A stretch of 64,000 nucleotides of DNA from Ryuthela nishihirai (taxonomy: Eukaryota > Arthropoda > Arachnida > Araneae > Heptathelidae): NCBI GenBank assembly GCA_038380435.1, contig JAWZYU010000025.1:26512707-26576706 (forward strand). Reading direction: 5' to 3'. How positions within the stretch are numbered: position 1 is the first letter of the stretch; every line of letters starts with the position of its first letter. Below are positions 23,374-35,800 of this stretch, piece after piece. The notes under the pieces are model-generated. The model saw nothing but the letters and a program-made list of their open reading frames with translations, ran no database searches and had not been told where the DNA came from. Position numbers and translations under genes: made by a program.

Positions 23374-24600
23374 CCCTTCCTTTGTCTGGTTTCTGAAACT
23401 GAACTTACTGTGGTGGTCAGATAGTGTTTTCAGTAAATAGAATAAATAGCTTTAGAACTTCATCTTGAAGTAACTAATAAACAGAATTATGCTACGTTAT
23501 TATAGAAAAAAAGGAAAAAACATTTAATTGTGATTAAGAAAAGGAAAAAATTTCGAAATATAAAAACAGGATTAAATTTTTAAAAGCTTTTTTTAAATAT
23601 TGCAAAATTTTACTGTATTTTATTTTTAACATCAGCAAAATTTAAAAAAGAAAGCTAATTTTTCTATATTTTGATATAAATAGTTAATAATATTTCTATT
23701 AATGTTAAACATTTATTTAGTTGTTTTTTTTTGTCTAAGTTTTTTTAGTCATTTATGCAACTAGCACAAAACCTAAGGAAAATAGTGTCATAAAAATAAC
23801 ATTTTGCTTTAAAAACAAAATAAATTAAATAAAAACTGAAGAAAGATAAAGAACTTTCAAAAAATTTAGTAAAAATATTTCAAAGATTTAAAATTTAACT
23901 AAAGCATTGAAATTGAGAATGAATTGTTTTAGTATGAAGCTTGCATAACTACGAAAAATATTAATTTTATAATTGCAGTAAAAATTTTGCCAAATAAAGT
24001 CACAGTTCCTTAACATGTGACAGTTTTTTAACTTTAATTAGTTAATTGGTTAAAAAATATAATTAAAAGTATCACTAAAATAAGCCCTACCTTTTAAAAA
24101 TTATGCTAATTCCTGTGGTCCCTACCGGAAGCAATATGCATAGTTCCTCTATGACACAACTTCCAGTAGTAATAAAATCAATATCCTGTGTTAAAAGTTT
24201 AGAAAGCATTAGAACTCTGCAAGAGAGGAAGTAGCTCAGAATTCCAGAAATCAAAATCGATAGAAAATCTACTTACGATAACCAGAATAAAGGCATAAAT
24301 TAAATTATTGCTTACTTGATGCTATTAACAGTGACTCATCATGCACATACAATCACTAAAGGCTCAAATAGATTTGTTTTTAAACTTTATCATTATTTTT
24401 TCAGGCAGAATTAATAGGTTAAGAATATATTTAATAGATTTTAAAGTTATTTTTAATATTTGATTAGAAACAGTTAAAGAAGCTGTGTATTTTAATTCAG
24501 AAATGTTTTTTTACGACCTTTTGCTATGGTAAAGTGTATTTTTCAGGTCACTAGAATTCAAAAGCTGAAAGTGATTAATTCTGCTCAGACATGGAAAGGG
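23374..24600. mobile_element. piggyBac-like TTAA element, non-autonomous
   Basis: Flanked by TTAA on both sides (23370-23373, 24601-24604). The left end is CCCTTCCTTTGTCTGG and the right end on the other strand is CCCTTTCCATGTCTGAG. The interior is AT-rich and without ORFs. Its right half (TTTTGCTATGG ... TCACTAGAATT ... GGGTTAAT) matches the right end of the element at 47.8-49.8 kb, so they form a family. Confidence 0.75.
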
Positions 24601-24675
24601 TTAATTATAATCACTTGAGGCATATACAGATAAATTGATTGTTTTCTGTATTTCAATAAATGTTTTTGTGTAAAA

Positions 24676-24770
24676 AATTTTGCTGACATAACGGGATTCG
24701 AATCTGCATCTCTCCAGAAACATGCCAGAGTATTGTAACCTGCTGAACTAATGCCGGCTCAGTCTTTTTT
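24676..24770 (-). repeat. tRNA-like fragment (SINE relic)
   Basis: On the minus strand GCCGGCATTAGTTCAGCAGG is A-box-like and AGATTCGAATCCCG is a B-box. The internal GGCATGTTTCTGGAGAGATG resembles the fragment at 26995-27080, so both derive from the same SINE or tRNA type. Confidence 0.55.
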
Positions 24771-25294
24771 TCCACTAATAATGACTCACTTTTCCCATGA
24801 ATTCTGGGCACCTCCTTTTGGCGCCATCTATGATCTCAGGTGGCAGCTATTTCTTTTTCAAAAACATTTATTGATTTATAGACGTTTAAACGTTTGGTGT
24901 AAGGTAATGCTGAGATTATCAGTTATTGCTGTATTTCATTTAAACGTACTTAAAAATTATACTTTGTCATGAACCATATTTAAGGAAAATTTGTTAAGAT
25001 TAGTGAAGAAACATTAAATATATTCCATTTTCTGTACACATCTGTTACATTTAATGTTGATCAAATTAGTGCAAATAAATCCAGTTTTTGTTATTATTTG
25101 AAAAAGCTTTAAGCTTATTTTAAATTTAAATTGCTGAATATTTTTTTTAATTTGTAGCACATAGGATAGAGTAGCATAAACCTACTCTTAATTTGTACAG
25201 GCTTTCTCATACAAGGACATGTCCCACTAAGGCAGAAGTTACTGCTGACCACTTGCTGAGTTATAGCTAAAAGCATGCAAACAACAAACTATAC

Positions 25295-25378
25295 TATTAT
25301 CCCAGGACTCAAATCTAGATCCTGGCAGTTGCATTGTCATTGCAAACCAATGGGATATTACTGTGCCACCAAAGCATT
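25295..25378 (-). repeat. tRNA-like fragment (SINE relic)
   Basis: On the minus strand, TGGTGGCACAGTAATATCCC is A-box-like and AGATTTGAGTCCTGGG is B-box-like. Diverged and without flanking repeats that I can identify. Confidence 0.45.
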
Positions 25379-25732
25379 TTTTTTTAGCATACCTCCACTG
25401 CATTAAACTTTTAAATGAAAAAAAAAATTCTGGATAAAGATTTTACAAGATCACAGAAAATATTAAGCCAGCATAGGATTGTTACTTTGAAATTTGTTCA
25501 TATCCAATAGTGGACATATTTTCTTTTTGTTTACAAATGTTCTTTCAGATCTGCTATATTGCAACTCTTAGAAATATTTTAAGTATAACAATAAATCATC
25601 ATTTCAATTGATGTTGCTTGTATTGTAATAGTAAAAGTTTGAGTTTGGTAGTTTACATTATTTTCATGTTATATGTTAGTAATAAAAATTATTTTACATT
25701 TATTGAATGTATATTATAAATATTCTTCATAG

Positions 25733-25850
25733 TATGAAGCAAAAATGAAATCTTTACAAGAATCCATTCGTGATATTGAAAACAAGAAGAGAAGTTTAGA
25801 AGAAGCTGTAGATGCATTGAATGAGGATTGTGCAAAATTGAAAGCTGCAG
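25733..25850 (+). CDS. Khc: Kinesin-1 heavy chain, stalk exon e
   Basis: Acceptor TATTCTTCATAG, donor GCAG|GTAACA, 118 bp; phase 0 in and phase 1 out. It encodes YEAKMKSLQESIRDIENKKR and SLEEAVDALNEDCAKLKAA, matching the EAK..SL.......E.KKR.LEE.VD.L.E....L.A block of kinesin-1. The open frame running past the donor is read-through into intron and not part of the protein. Confidence 0.93.
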
Positions 25851-26365
25851 GTAACAATTTTATATTAAATCTCCCCTTCTATGTATTCCTTTTTCCAAAG
25901 TATATTGCATTAGGAAAAGCAATAAACAGACTGTATTTTTGATTCATTGCATATAATGCATGTAGATCTAGCAACAGAATTCTTATTTTCTTTGGTTGCT
26001 ATTATATTTGAATATAGGGGATATGTATTTGATGAACCAGCTGGTTATTTTTCCTTGCACAGATCATAGGTCGTAAGGAGAGTGCTTCTGAAACCTTTAT
26101 TTTATGACATGATGTGCCTAACACAAACTTAGAAGGTTGTTCATAGAATTAGAATCTAAATTGACCTGCATTAACCTCTTATTTCAACAAATAAGTTTAG
26201 CACTTCAAATTGTTGACTTATCTGGTATTTGATGTTATTTTAACATCTATAGAGATTGCCTGTTCTAAATACATTGATTTAGTGATATTATTCCATGTTA
26301 TTTTGAAGTAGATGGGAGAAATTTTATTTTAAATGTACTGTTTTAAACAACCCACCTTCACAACC

Positions 26366-26600
26366 CTTGGTGAGGGTTGGCTCATCAATAGCACACCAGG
26401 CTCATAATCAGATGTTCCCAGTTTTGAGTCCCAGCTGTGCCTGCAAGGAAATTTTCTCTGCTAACTTCCATTTTGCCATTGTTGAGAAAGGCAAGATCAA
26501 TGAACTTGGGAAAAGCCACTGTTCATCTAATGGAACATTAATCCATTGTTCCGTATGCTGGAGAGACATACCTTGAGCACATTAAAAAATATAGCAGTGT
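26366..26600 (+). repeat. SINE-B relic, diverged
   Basis: The head GTTGGCTCATCAATAGCACACC and B-box-like TTTTGAGTCCCAGCTG match the family, as do ACCTTGAGCACATTAAA and a weak GAACTTGGGAAAAGCCACTG. The 3' end is missing. It is one of the oldest SINE-B copies here. Confidence 0.7.
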
Positions 26601-26958
26601 CTTCTCTAAGTTTGAAAAATTTAATTGTAGAAATAGAAGGTTTACTTCCAGAGAGGAATCCAATAAATTTACTTGTCAATGATTCTGAAAGGGTAGTGTA
26701 TTATGTATCCTAGTTAAAGGAATAGCTGACCTGGGTTTGCTTTGTTGCCACTGTTGAAATGCAAATTTTTTTGTTTATTTATTTGGGAGGGGAGACAGTT
26801 AGTTTCCTACCATAGACAGATCTCACTATATATGTATCTTCAATATGTTGTTCTCAAATATGAGCTAGAATCATGGTTATTTTTCTGTAAGCTATCTTGA
26901 AATTATTTTGATATATCCAAAATGTAAGTAAGGAGTTTATTAACAAACATACACATAT

Positions 26959-27115
26959 ATGAAATAATAAGCTGAAAAGAATTGATTTTGCCATTAGTGG
27001 GATACAAACTCACGTCTCCTGGAAACATGGCAGTTATGCTACCACTACACAGCTAAACCCACTCACTCAAATCCCACACGTGGCAAAACCAATTTTTTTC
27101 AGCTTATTATTTCAT
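26959..27115 (-). repeat. tRNA-like unit flanked by 35 bp inverted repeats
   Basis: Arms at 26959-26993 and 27081-27115 (ATGAAATAATAAGCTGAAAA...) pair with 33 of 35 matches. Between them, on the minus strand, is a tRNA-like segment with A-box-like TAGCTGTGTAGTGGTAGCAT and B-box-like GAGTTTGTATCCCAC. A tRNA-derived core inside terminal inverted repeats is unusual for a SINE. Confidence 0.7.
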
Positions 27116-27157
27116 GAGTTCCATATCTACAGAACATATCCTGTGATTCTTTACTAC

Positions 27158-27203
27158 TGACACACATACACACACACACACACATACACACACATATATA
27201 TAT
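27158..27203. repeat. CA/TA microsatellite
   Basis: ACACACATACACACACACACA type repeat running into TATATATA. Confidence 0.9.
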
Positions 27204-27839
27204 TAAAAAATTATCTGACACGAAACATAGTAGAACAAAATAGAGCAAAATAAATCCATAAAATAAATACAAAAAATATAATGATAGAAATTTGAATTTC
27301 TGAATCGAGGACAGATAATCAGTTCCAATTTCAATTAATTTTGGTAACATTTTATGTGCAAAATATTATCAGAAAATGTCATGACAGCTGGAAAAGTTGA
27401 GATTGCTAAGATCTAATCACAAGTTTATAATTTCTTTTTATGCAGAGTTGGGTTTTTTTCTGTTCGCAAATCGGAAGATAAGAATTAAATAATTTAGATA
27501 GTAAAAAAAAAATACTTTTGTAGAATAGTTTGCTAAAGTAATTTTAAATACCAAGCCTTTACTCCTTGTATTACATTCTCATACCTGCCTAATAACATGA
27601 AAATGAATAAAATTTGTAGAATCAATGTCAGTTACAAACTTGAATAATTTCCAATTGGTGAATTGCTTGGTAATCATCTCCCCAGTCACTTAAGCATATC
27701 AGATAATTGACTACACCCAAGCATAATATGGTTTAATTAGAAAAGCTTTTAGAACTTTTTTTAGCATAATAAAATGCAAGAACAAATGGTAATTTTTTGC
27801 ATCTTATTTGCATGGGCATGCCATTTTAAAATTGATTCA

Positions 27840-27945
27840 AATTCAATACCCAATAGAGGATAAACTTTCCAAATTTGGTTAAATAGTTTTTTTTTTTTCC
27901 TTATAGCAATTAATTTCATGGCATTTAATATTAAAAAGACTTTTT
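27840..27945 (+). repeat. Short dispersed repeat, copy 1
   Basis: Contains ACCCAATAGAGGATA, a T-run and GCAATTAATTTCATGGCATT, also found at 29330-29415 in the same order. Family not recognised. Confidence 0.65.
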
Positions 27946-27961
27946 AACCCATATGTCTATA

Positions 27962-28716
27962 TATGGGTCATTCATATGAAAAGTAGACAAGTCAGGAATA
28001 AAGCATAATTTTCTATAGAGATTGTCCATGCTTGTTGGCATATTTGTCCCAACATGAAGTTAGAACATGATATCATGTTTGTATAATGACTGACTATTTG
28101 AGGAAGTCTGTGACAATGCACTGTACCTTTTCTTCTGACTAAGACTTCCTTTCATTGCTTTTTTTTATAGGACTGAAAATGTGAAAATATCATGGGGGAG
28201 AAGTCAGGACTGTGTAGGGAGGGCATTTCAGGCAATCTGGCAATCCAAATTAATTCAATTCAGGCAATCTATCATGGGGAGAAAATCAGGAACAATACCT
28301 GTTCAGTGTTGTTACTGTTTATTGGGCAGTATGTGGAAGGCATTGTCATACAACGAACAACCTTTCCGCTTAAAAGTTACAGATACTTTGACTATATTAG
28401 CTGACTTAAATGGCACATTTAGTCATTGTGCACAGTATCATTGTGATTGATGGTGTCACCACAATTCAGAAACTCAATAAACAGCAAACTCTGATAATCG
28501 AGGGAAAAATGTTAGTATATGACACATGGTTGAACTTTGGGTGCTTCTATGCAGGGTTTGTCTGGAATTCAAACAATGTTTATCATTTCAAGCTGATACT
28601 TGCAACTGATTCTAGTATTGATAAGTTCCTTTTGTGTATATCCATTTCTTTGTATCGGGGCATAATGATCACTCATTGCATTGACCAGATATATGGGTTC
28701 ACTTGAACAACCCCTA
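27962..28716 (-). mobile_element. mariner-like element, internally deleted relic
   Basis: Imperfect terminal inverted repeats: ATATGGGTCATTCATATGAA at the left and, on the other strand, ATAGGGGTTGTTCAAGTGAA at the right. The minus strand around 28140-28240 carries a decayed C-terminal mariner transposase signature (forms of HPPYSPDL....YH.FGPLKK) with stops and frameshifts, followed by a degenerate C-terminal tail. At ~755 bp it has lost much of the coding region. The + strand ORFs here are shadows. Confidence 0.6.
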
Positions 28717-28838
28717 TATTTACTTTTCTAAATATTCAAATTTCATCCATTTTAAACTAGTCATTTATAGATTTTAATATGATTATATACATCTCAAATT
28801 TTAATTTGCAGTAAAATTACTATAATGTACTATTACAG

Positions 28839-29019
28839 AGGTGGGTTGTTTTTCCTCTGAGTGACACTTTTGTGCACACAATGGATTAAATGGACAAGTC
28901 ACAAGGACCAGCAAAATGTGTATTGTTGAAGACAGATCACAATACAGGCACATCTGGGACTCAAACCTGGGAACAGGTTATTAGTCATGTGTGCTACTGA
29001 CTGAACCATCCCCTCATCC
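28839..29019 (-). repeat. SINE-B copy, internally deleted
   Basis: On the minus strand it has a head of the form GGTTCAGTCAGTAGCACAC and B-box-like AGGTTTGAGTCCCAG, then jumps to the family end (GGTCCTTGTGACTTGTCC ... CTCAGAGGAAAAACAACCCA). Target duplication: TACTATTACAG (28828-28838) and TACTATTTCAG (29020-29030). It is inserted in an older LINE RT relic. Confidence 0.75.
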
Positions 29020-29634
29020 TACTATTTCAGCATCATCTGCATGACATTAATGATCCATTTAAGTCTAAATTTACAAAAATATCAAAAAAAGAAAATTAGA
29101 AATGAAACTGGACCAAGAACTGAGGTCTTTGGAACTGCTCTTTTAGTTTCCATAAATGTGCTAATTTGAACTTGTACTTTTAATTTCTGTTTCCTGCGTT
29201 TAATGTAGGTGATAAACCAGTTATAGTTAATAACTCTGATAGCATATGTAAAAAGAAAAGTCTAGCAGCAAATCTATTGTGTTGAAAGCTTTTTGTATCT
29301 CAAAAAAAAATACTGTCAATTTTTTTTATCAGTTCAACACCCAATAGAGGATAGGTCAAACAGTTTTTTTTTTCCAGAGCAATGAATTTTGTGGTATTTA
29401 ATAAAAATACTTTAAAATACTTGCTCAGTCTTTTTTGTTTTCTGAAATCATATTGATTTTGGGGGAAAAAATATTTGTCAAAAAATTTACATCTTTATAA
29501 TTTTTTCAATAACTTTTAGTAAAACTGGCAGTAATGAAACAGTTCAGTAGTTTGAATATTGATCTCTATTTTGGGGTTTATAAAATAAGAGTTGTAATAG
29601 CATGTTTCAAGCTCTCAATAAATTTGCTTTATTC
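29020..29634 (-). mobile_element. LINE reverse-transcriptase relic (CR1/L2/Jockey-like)
   Basis: Read on the minus strand across frame breaks: NYxTVSLLPVLLKVIEKIIK (from a YRPISLLPVFSKIIEKII block), an N-x-FSPxxxxF-like segment, YKKAFNTID (KAFDTID motif), a form of VPKTSVLGPVSF (VPQGSVLGPLLF) and HADDAEI (YADD box with Y to H). The order and spacing are right for an RT domain. A ~90 bp dispersed repeat (29330-29415) interrupts it. The element is old and dead; the clade cannot be fixed by eye. Confidence 0.7.
29330..29415 (+). repeat. Short dispersed repeat, copy 2
   Basis: ACCCAATAGAGGATAGG, a T-run and GCAATGAATTTTGTGGTATT correspond in order to 27840-27945. It lies inside the RT relic. Confidence 0.65.
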
Positions 29635-29636
29635 TA

Positions 29637-30164
29637 CAGAGTGATTCAAAATTCATACAACTCATAATAGAAAATTTAGTTTATTCTCACTTTATGTGTA
29701 CAAATTGTTAACCAGGGCTACAATAGATGTTGAAAGTGTCCTCCCTCTTGAAATCCTTCTCATCAGGTTTGACCACAAATTTTAGAAATTTCAGCTTCGA
29801 TCTTGGGTACCAGAGAATCAGGAAACTGTTCAATGAAATCAGCTTGAACAGTTAAAAATTATTTGGTTAAGTAGCGTTCGACAATGTATACACATTCAAC
29901 CTGAGAAAATTTATGTGCAACTAGTACAATATACGTCACCAACTGGTGCAATATGGCCTTAGTTGCCATTGCACCATAAAACCCCAAACAACCAACCAAC
30001 ACACCACCAACAAAAAACTGACAGTATGAGAACTAAATTGAACAATATTGCATATGTCTGTGAGTGCAGGGTTGCCAACGTTAGAATCGATATTTAATTC
30101 CTTTCAGTTGGCTCGAAATAATAAGCATTTACATTTTGGGTTGCACAAATTTTGAATCACTCTG
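29637..30164. mobile_element. Non-autonomous DNA element with ~27 bp inverted termini
   Basis: Ends are CAGAGTGATTCAAAATTCAT and, on the opposite strand, CAGAGTGATTCAAAATTTGT, both flanked by TA. The internal 0.5 kb has no clear ORF; it contains CCAACCAACACACC near its middle. TA target sites and short TIRs fit a Tc1/mariner-type MITE or deletion derivative. It is inserted beside or within the LINE RT relic. Confidence 0.75.
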
Positions 30165-31182
30165 TATAAAAGTGTTAAAAAATTTAAATGACATTAGCTA
30201 ATTTTTGAACATTTCCACTCATTCTAAACCAGAATATGAGTTATTATGTAACCGTGTAATTAATATCTTGACTTCATTTAATTTGTATTTTCCATGTGAA
30301 GTGAATTAGAAACATGATGGATGTGGACTCATGAGGAATATATTCAAGCTTTCAGTATCAGAATAGTATACATGAATCATCTAAGAAAGTTTCATTCATT
30401 TCATTAACCATTATGCTAATGTTAGTACAAGTTCGAGTGATAACACTTTAAGTTTTTCTTCCTATCAGTTTGTTTATAAAACTCAATTGCTTTGTACCAT
30501 TGCTCCCCAACAATTTTGAAACTCTTGCATGTAGTATTCATTTTTAGCATTTGTTAATTGACTTTTAAGTTATTTACAGTAACTTATATCCAGGGTAAAA
30601 AGATATAATTCCAAGTTTATTTTTGTTCTTACCAGTTTCTCATTAAAAAAAAAATACTGTCATTAGTTCCTTAGTAAACTTTGTTTTCTTTCCTCTCTCT
30701 GGAGAGAATAATAAAACCCTCTGTTAAAAATCTTTCTATACTGTGAATGGTATAAGTGTTTATATCCATGCAACTATTTTCTACTTTAGAAAAATCTACT
30801 TACATTATTTTCAAATGCTGAAAAATTTGCAATCCCGTGTATTTCTGTATCAATGTTTCCTGACTACATCTATTAAATCTTTAATAATTGGGTAATGTTC
30901 AGTAAATGTAGACTGGACCAAAAGTGCCTCAATCTCAAAATTATTCAGATGTGATCTAAGTAAGTACTACTTATTTATATTGGTAATTCTAGTAGGAGAA
31001 GAGAAAATTTTAAAACCACATTTACTCAAAATATTCATATAGTTATTTTCCTCTCTTTTATCTTTTAGAAAGTCTTATGATAACATCTCCAATTATAAAT
31101 ATGTTGTCTTTTTTGATATTACTTATATTCACCTCTAATTTTGTGCTGAAAAGCTCAATTGTGTAATCATATGATCCGTATA

Positions 31183-31694
31183 CAGGCCTAACTTATGTAA
31201 GGGTTCAGTTTTTAGAGACCTTACATAAGTTGGGATCCCATACTTAAAATATGCATTTGCACTACTTTTAAGTTCTTTATCTCATTAGTACTGCATTTTA
31301 AGGCTTTACACTCTTCTACATAAGAAATATTAATTTATTTATTGTGAATTTTTACTTCATTTTTATGCTTAAGTTTTAATTTCACAATAAATGCACATAA
31401 TAAAAAATCTGTAAATATTTATACATATTAATTATTTCTTTAAGATACATACATATTTTGAAGTTTACATAAAGTTCAATTCAAAAATGAAATAAAAATA
31501 ATAAATAACAAAACCGTTAAAATTAATCCAACATGGACTGAATGATGGGTGCTACAAATGCGAACAAGGATGCATCAGAAGGGATGCCATTTTGTGCATA
31601 TGCCACCTCCAACCCTACATAACCTGAAAATTTTTCCATTTCAAACCATATGTAAAATCTAGTTTAGTTGAGGTTTACATAAGTCAGGGAGCCT
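31183..31694. mobile_element. pogo/Tigger-like MITE
   Basis: The left end CAGGCCTAACTTATGTAAGG and a right end whose complement contains CCCTGACTTATGTAAACC share the ACTTATGTAA core; TA is at each flank. The left end itself forms a hairpin (AACTTATGTAAGG ... CCTTACATAAGTT), as Tigger-type ends often do. No ORF. Confidence 0.55.
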
Positions 31695-32839
31695 TATTAG
31701 AATAATTGAAATATTAAGTTGTTGATCATGCAGATGGTCTTCTTCTGCACTAAACATATCACTACGTAGTTGTTGAGTAAAGTCAACTATCATGATAAAA
31801 CTATTATAACTTACTAAACTATGAAAATCAACTTCTTCGTACCTTACCCATATTAACTAATAACAGAATTATATTGAAACTGTTTCAGATTACGAAACTG
31901 GCTTCTGGTAAAACTAGCTCTTAATTAAATTATGTCTTATGCTTCAGATATTGAAATGAATTAGAGATATATCAGAAACAATGCTTATATTGTAGGGCTT
32001 AAATTGATCAAAATATAAGCCCTATAAGACAAGCTAAATAATTGAAAAAATTTATTGTGTAATTCCTGTTCTAAAGAGGTATTAATAGAATTCATAATCA
32101 TTGCAAGTAAGTGCGTGTGTTTTATGCCATTTAGAACTCTAGATTTCACATGAATCATCTCTTCAAGGCCATATTCACATTCAAGGAAAGGAATAATAAA
32201 TTTAACTTTAATATTAGCAGTGAGGCAAAATTTGTTCCTATCTTTTCAGTCAAGCAGATACAGAGAAGATCTTTTATCTCTATAGAGGTTGTTAAAATAA
32301 GGATCAGGATAAGATTCTCAATAAGGTTAGCTGAAAAACCCATACTGTAGTTTTATGGTGTTTAACTGTAAAAAACTTTAAATGGGAATAATTTCAGAAA
32401 ATATCAATGTCTAAGTCTCATTTTATCTTCACAGTTAAATGGGTAAAACAACTTAAGGGAATGATCAGTTCATATGTTGTTCAAAAACACTCCAATCTGA
32501 ACATTATTTTGGCATCTTACAGGAGCATGTTCATAGCAAATGCATGTAATATGATAATATATATTGGTAAAGAGACAGTATTCGAAATTCTTCACTCATT
32601 TTGTTTAATCTTTTGCATTTGACATTAATTAACTCTGTTCTTCTAACCAGCTCAGATGCACATATAGAAGCATATATAACATTGTGGTCAGTGACTCCCT
32701 GTCTGTGGTTACAAACAATGTTTTAGAATGCCAGGATCTCCCAGCAAATAATTTCTAGGTCAACTTGGTCATTTACAGGATGCACATGAACTAAAATATA
32801 TCATATTTTCGATTTAAACTGAAGCCTTTCAATCTAAGG

Positions 32840-35800
32840 CCTGTAAATGGTAGCTAGGCATAAACTGGAAGGAGAGCTGTGTACCAATCCCTAGTGATGA
32901 TGCACAGAACCGGCCAGGTCTAGCACCTAATGTCCGACCCCGCCTTCTCGTGGTGCAGGCCGTTAGTACCTTTCAAAAGAGATTTTCTCTTTTGGAAGGG
33001 AACGGAAGGGGAGGGCTGCCAGTTCAGTATGGCCTACTGATCTAGTCATCTATGGCCACTTTTTTCTTTTTTTTTCAAACCTGCTGAGGAGTGGTCAACT
33101 TCACAGGGTCCTGGTGCTGACCATTTATACCTACTAGACTAGACTTGTTTATGGATTTGAGTTTGATTATGGATCCTGGACTTGCTGCACTGGTGGGCCT
33201 CTGTTGAGGGAGAATTTGCTGCTGTGTTTTCTGTTTGCATCTGGGTTGCCAGCCCTAAGTGAACAGAGGCATGGGATACCTTATATCAGCTGGTGGATAA
33301 TCCTAATCAGAGGTCATCGCAGGTACCTGAACCTTACTTTGCTAGTTGGGGATCGTCAAACCTAAACTGGAGTAATGTGTCTCAGGCAGGCCATATGGTC
33401 CTTGAAAAAGTCCACTTGAAAAGGTGGAGCCTGAAGTTCCTACCAGCATCGGTGACTTCAGCCTTTAGCGGAGGAGGAACAGGTCTTTGCTCCATGCCTG
33501 CGAATCAGGGGGCTGTTTGATATTGTTGGCCCTACCATTCTCAATAAACCTAATTTCTTTAAAAACCAATAATCTTTTTCTCTCTGCAGGAATGTGTAAC
33601 ATGAGGACATTACATAGAGATTATTCTCTTGATGTCCTCATGCAGGAATTCCAGCGCTATAACCTAGATATTCTAGGCTTTCAAGAGACCAGATGGACAG
33701 GTAAAGGTGAGATACTTAAAAATAACTTTAAATTTCTCTTTACAGGGAGGGAGGATGGAAAGCATCACCAAGGCATGGGTCTGCTACTCAGCAGACATGC
33801 TAGTGATGCTCTTCTAGGATATGAGTGCATTAATGAAAGGTTTCTTACAGCATAATTTCAGACAAGCATTAAAGACTTGAATGTTATCTGCTGTTATGCC
33901 TCCACTGAAGATGCTGATGAGGATGAGAAGGATAGGTTTTACGGACAACTTCAGGATATTTTGAATTCTGTCAAGAAAGGAGATATTACCTTGTTCTAGG
34001 TGACTTCAATGCCAAAGTTGGTACTGACTCTAACCTTTGGGGAGGGGTGATAGGCCCTTTTGGTATTGGTAGCTGCAATGGCAATGGGCAACGTATCCTA
34101 CAGGTAAGTAAACTCAGTAGTTTCGGAATAACTAACACTTAAAAAAACACCGCGACATACATAAGTACACATGGGTTTCACCCGATGGGCTGCATAAGAA
34201 TATGATTGATTATATATTAATTAACAGCAAATGGGCTAGTTCTGTTAGGAATACCAGGTCATGTAGGGGAGCTGAAATTGGATCTGACCATTACCTTGTA
34301 TCTTGCAACTTAAACTTAAAAAGTGTTGTGCTAGGGTTAAAAAATTTACTTTTAATACTGAAGCTCTGAAAAACCCAGTTATAGCCAAAGCTTACCGTGA
34401 TAGGTTACTTAGTCATTATGACAGTCATGGTATGCTTACTACTAAAGTTGAGGAAGAATGGGATCATTTTAAACAGGCTTTTTTGGACACTAACAGTACT
34501 CTTTTAGGAAAAAAGGAGCAGAAGAGGCAGAATTATCTGAGTGATAAGGCACTTGAGCTTATTTCGGAAAGAAGGAACTGCAGGAATGTCCTTAATCAAT
34601 ACCCTACTAGTCCTAATAGAAAGCATTACAGAGAACTTAATAAACGTGTAAAAGATCACACGTTTATTAAGCTGCTGATAAGAATCTTTGTTTTGATGGT
34701 TTGGCTGACAAAGCCGAGGAAGCAGACAGCACAACAGCAGAGAGCTGTACCAGATAGTTAATGTTTTGTGTGGTAGAAAACGGACAGGTATACAGGGATT
34801 GAAGGATAAACAAGGTAAGGTTATAGAAGGTGAGGATTCTGTCATGGCTAGGTGGGCTGAGCATTTTAGTGATGTTCTAAACAATGTGGGTAGTTCTACT
34901 CCCATTGTTTGCAATGATGATAGATGCATTGGTGGCTTTAATGTTGGCCCTATAACACAATCTGAATTTATTTTGGCTGTTTCTAAACTTAAACTACATA
35001 AATCCCCAGGGGTAGATGAAATTACCACAGAAATGCTCAGAGCTGGGAATGTTTCAGTTACCACTTGGATGACTGAAATTTTGAATAACTTTTATGATAA
35101 AGGCATGGTTCCTAAAGATTTTACCAGAGCTATTATTATCCCGATTTTCAAAAAAGGTGATCGCAGTTCTTGTGATAACTATATGGGTATCAGTCTACTC
35201 TCTGTTCCAGGTAAAGTTCTTTCCATGATTGTGCTTAATAGAATTATAGAATTAAGAATCTGGTTGATAGGCAATTGCGTGATGAGCAATGTGGATTCAG
35301 AAGTGGTAGGGGATGTATAGATCAGATATTTTTACTTAGGCAGATTCTTGAGAAATGTTTAGAGTTTCAGAAACCTTTGGTTGCTAGCTTTGTTGATTTC
35401 AAAAAGGCTTTCGACTCTGTTGATCGTCATAATTTGTGGTTGATTGTGAGATCATGTGGTATATCAGACAAGTTAGTTAATATAATGAAAGCTCTCTATA
35501 ATAACACTTCGTGTCATTCAAGTCGTGTGTGAGAGTTGGTAAGTCTTGTAGCAATTGATTTAGCATTACTTTTGGTGTTCGACAAGGGTGCATTTTGTCT
35601 CCTTTTCTCTTTAGTTTGGTTATTGATTATGTTATGCGAAATTCACTTCAAGGGAAAGATTTTGGCCTTAAATGGGCTGGAGATACGAAATTTTCTGATT
35701 TAGATTATGCTGATCATTTAGCCCTTTTGGCAAATAATGTTGATGAGATGAACTCTTTCATTCGAGCTGTTGATGAGACTGGTAGTAGAGTAGGTTTGGT

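Larger units (their letters stand above)
20629..25732 (+). other. Khc intron (5.1 kb) between stalk exons d and e
   Basis: Contains a ~60 bp local duplication (20984-21074; ATTATGCCTGTTCACATGGC twice), a Tc1-like copy on the minus strand (21406-22833), three tRNA-like fragments (23285-23370, 24676-24770, 25295-25378) and a TTAA element (23374-24600). 20640-20980, 21080-21400, 22840-23280 and 24780-25290 show nothing else. Confidence 0.8.

Noticed and set aside
25850..25942. Extension of the Khc coding region past the donor at 25850
   Set aside because: The open frame continues but is hydrophobic and unlike the stalk; the donor GTAACA and the phase-compatible next exon at 36692 fit the family.
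27099..27350. 83-codon minus-strand ORF with a Cys-Val repeat
   Set aside because: The CVCMCVCVC stretch is the translation of a CA/TA microsatellite.
28181..28706. + strand ORFs (28181-28450, 28410-28706) as host genes
   Set aside because: The region has mariner-like termini and antisense transposase motifs; the + strand ORFs show no recognisable protein and no splice context.
32660..32830. Possible endonuclease fragment of an older minus-strand LINE
   Set aside because: A few residues suggest it, but the frame is too broken to support a claim.
34504..35064. 186-codon minus-strand ORF opposite the LINE
   Set aside because: It is opposite the RT coding region and composed of its reverse complement; no independent motif.
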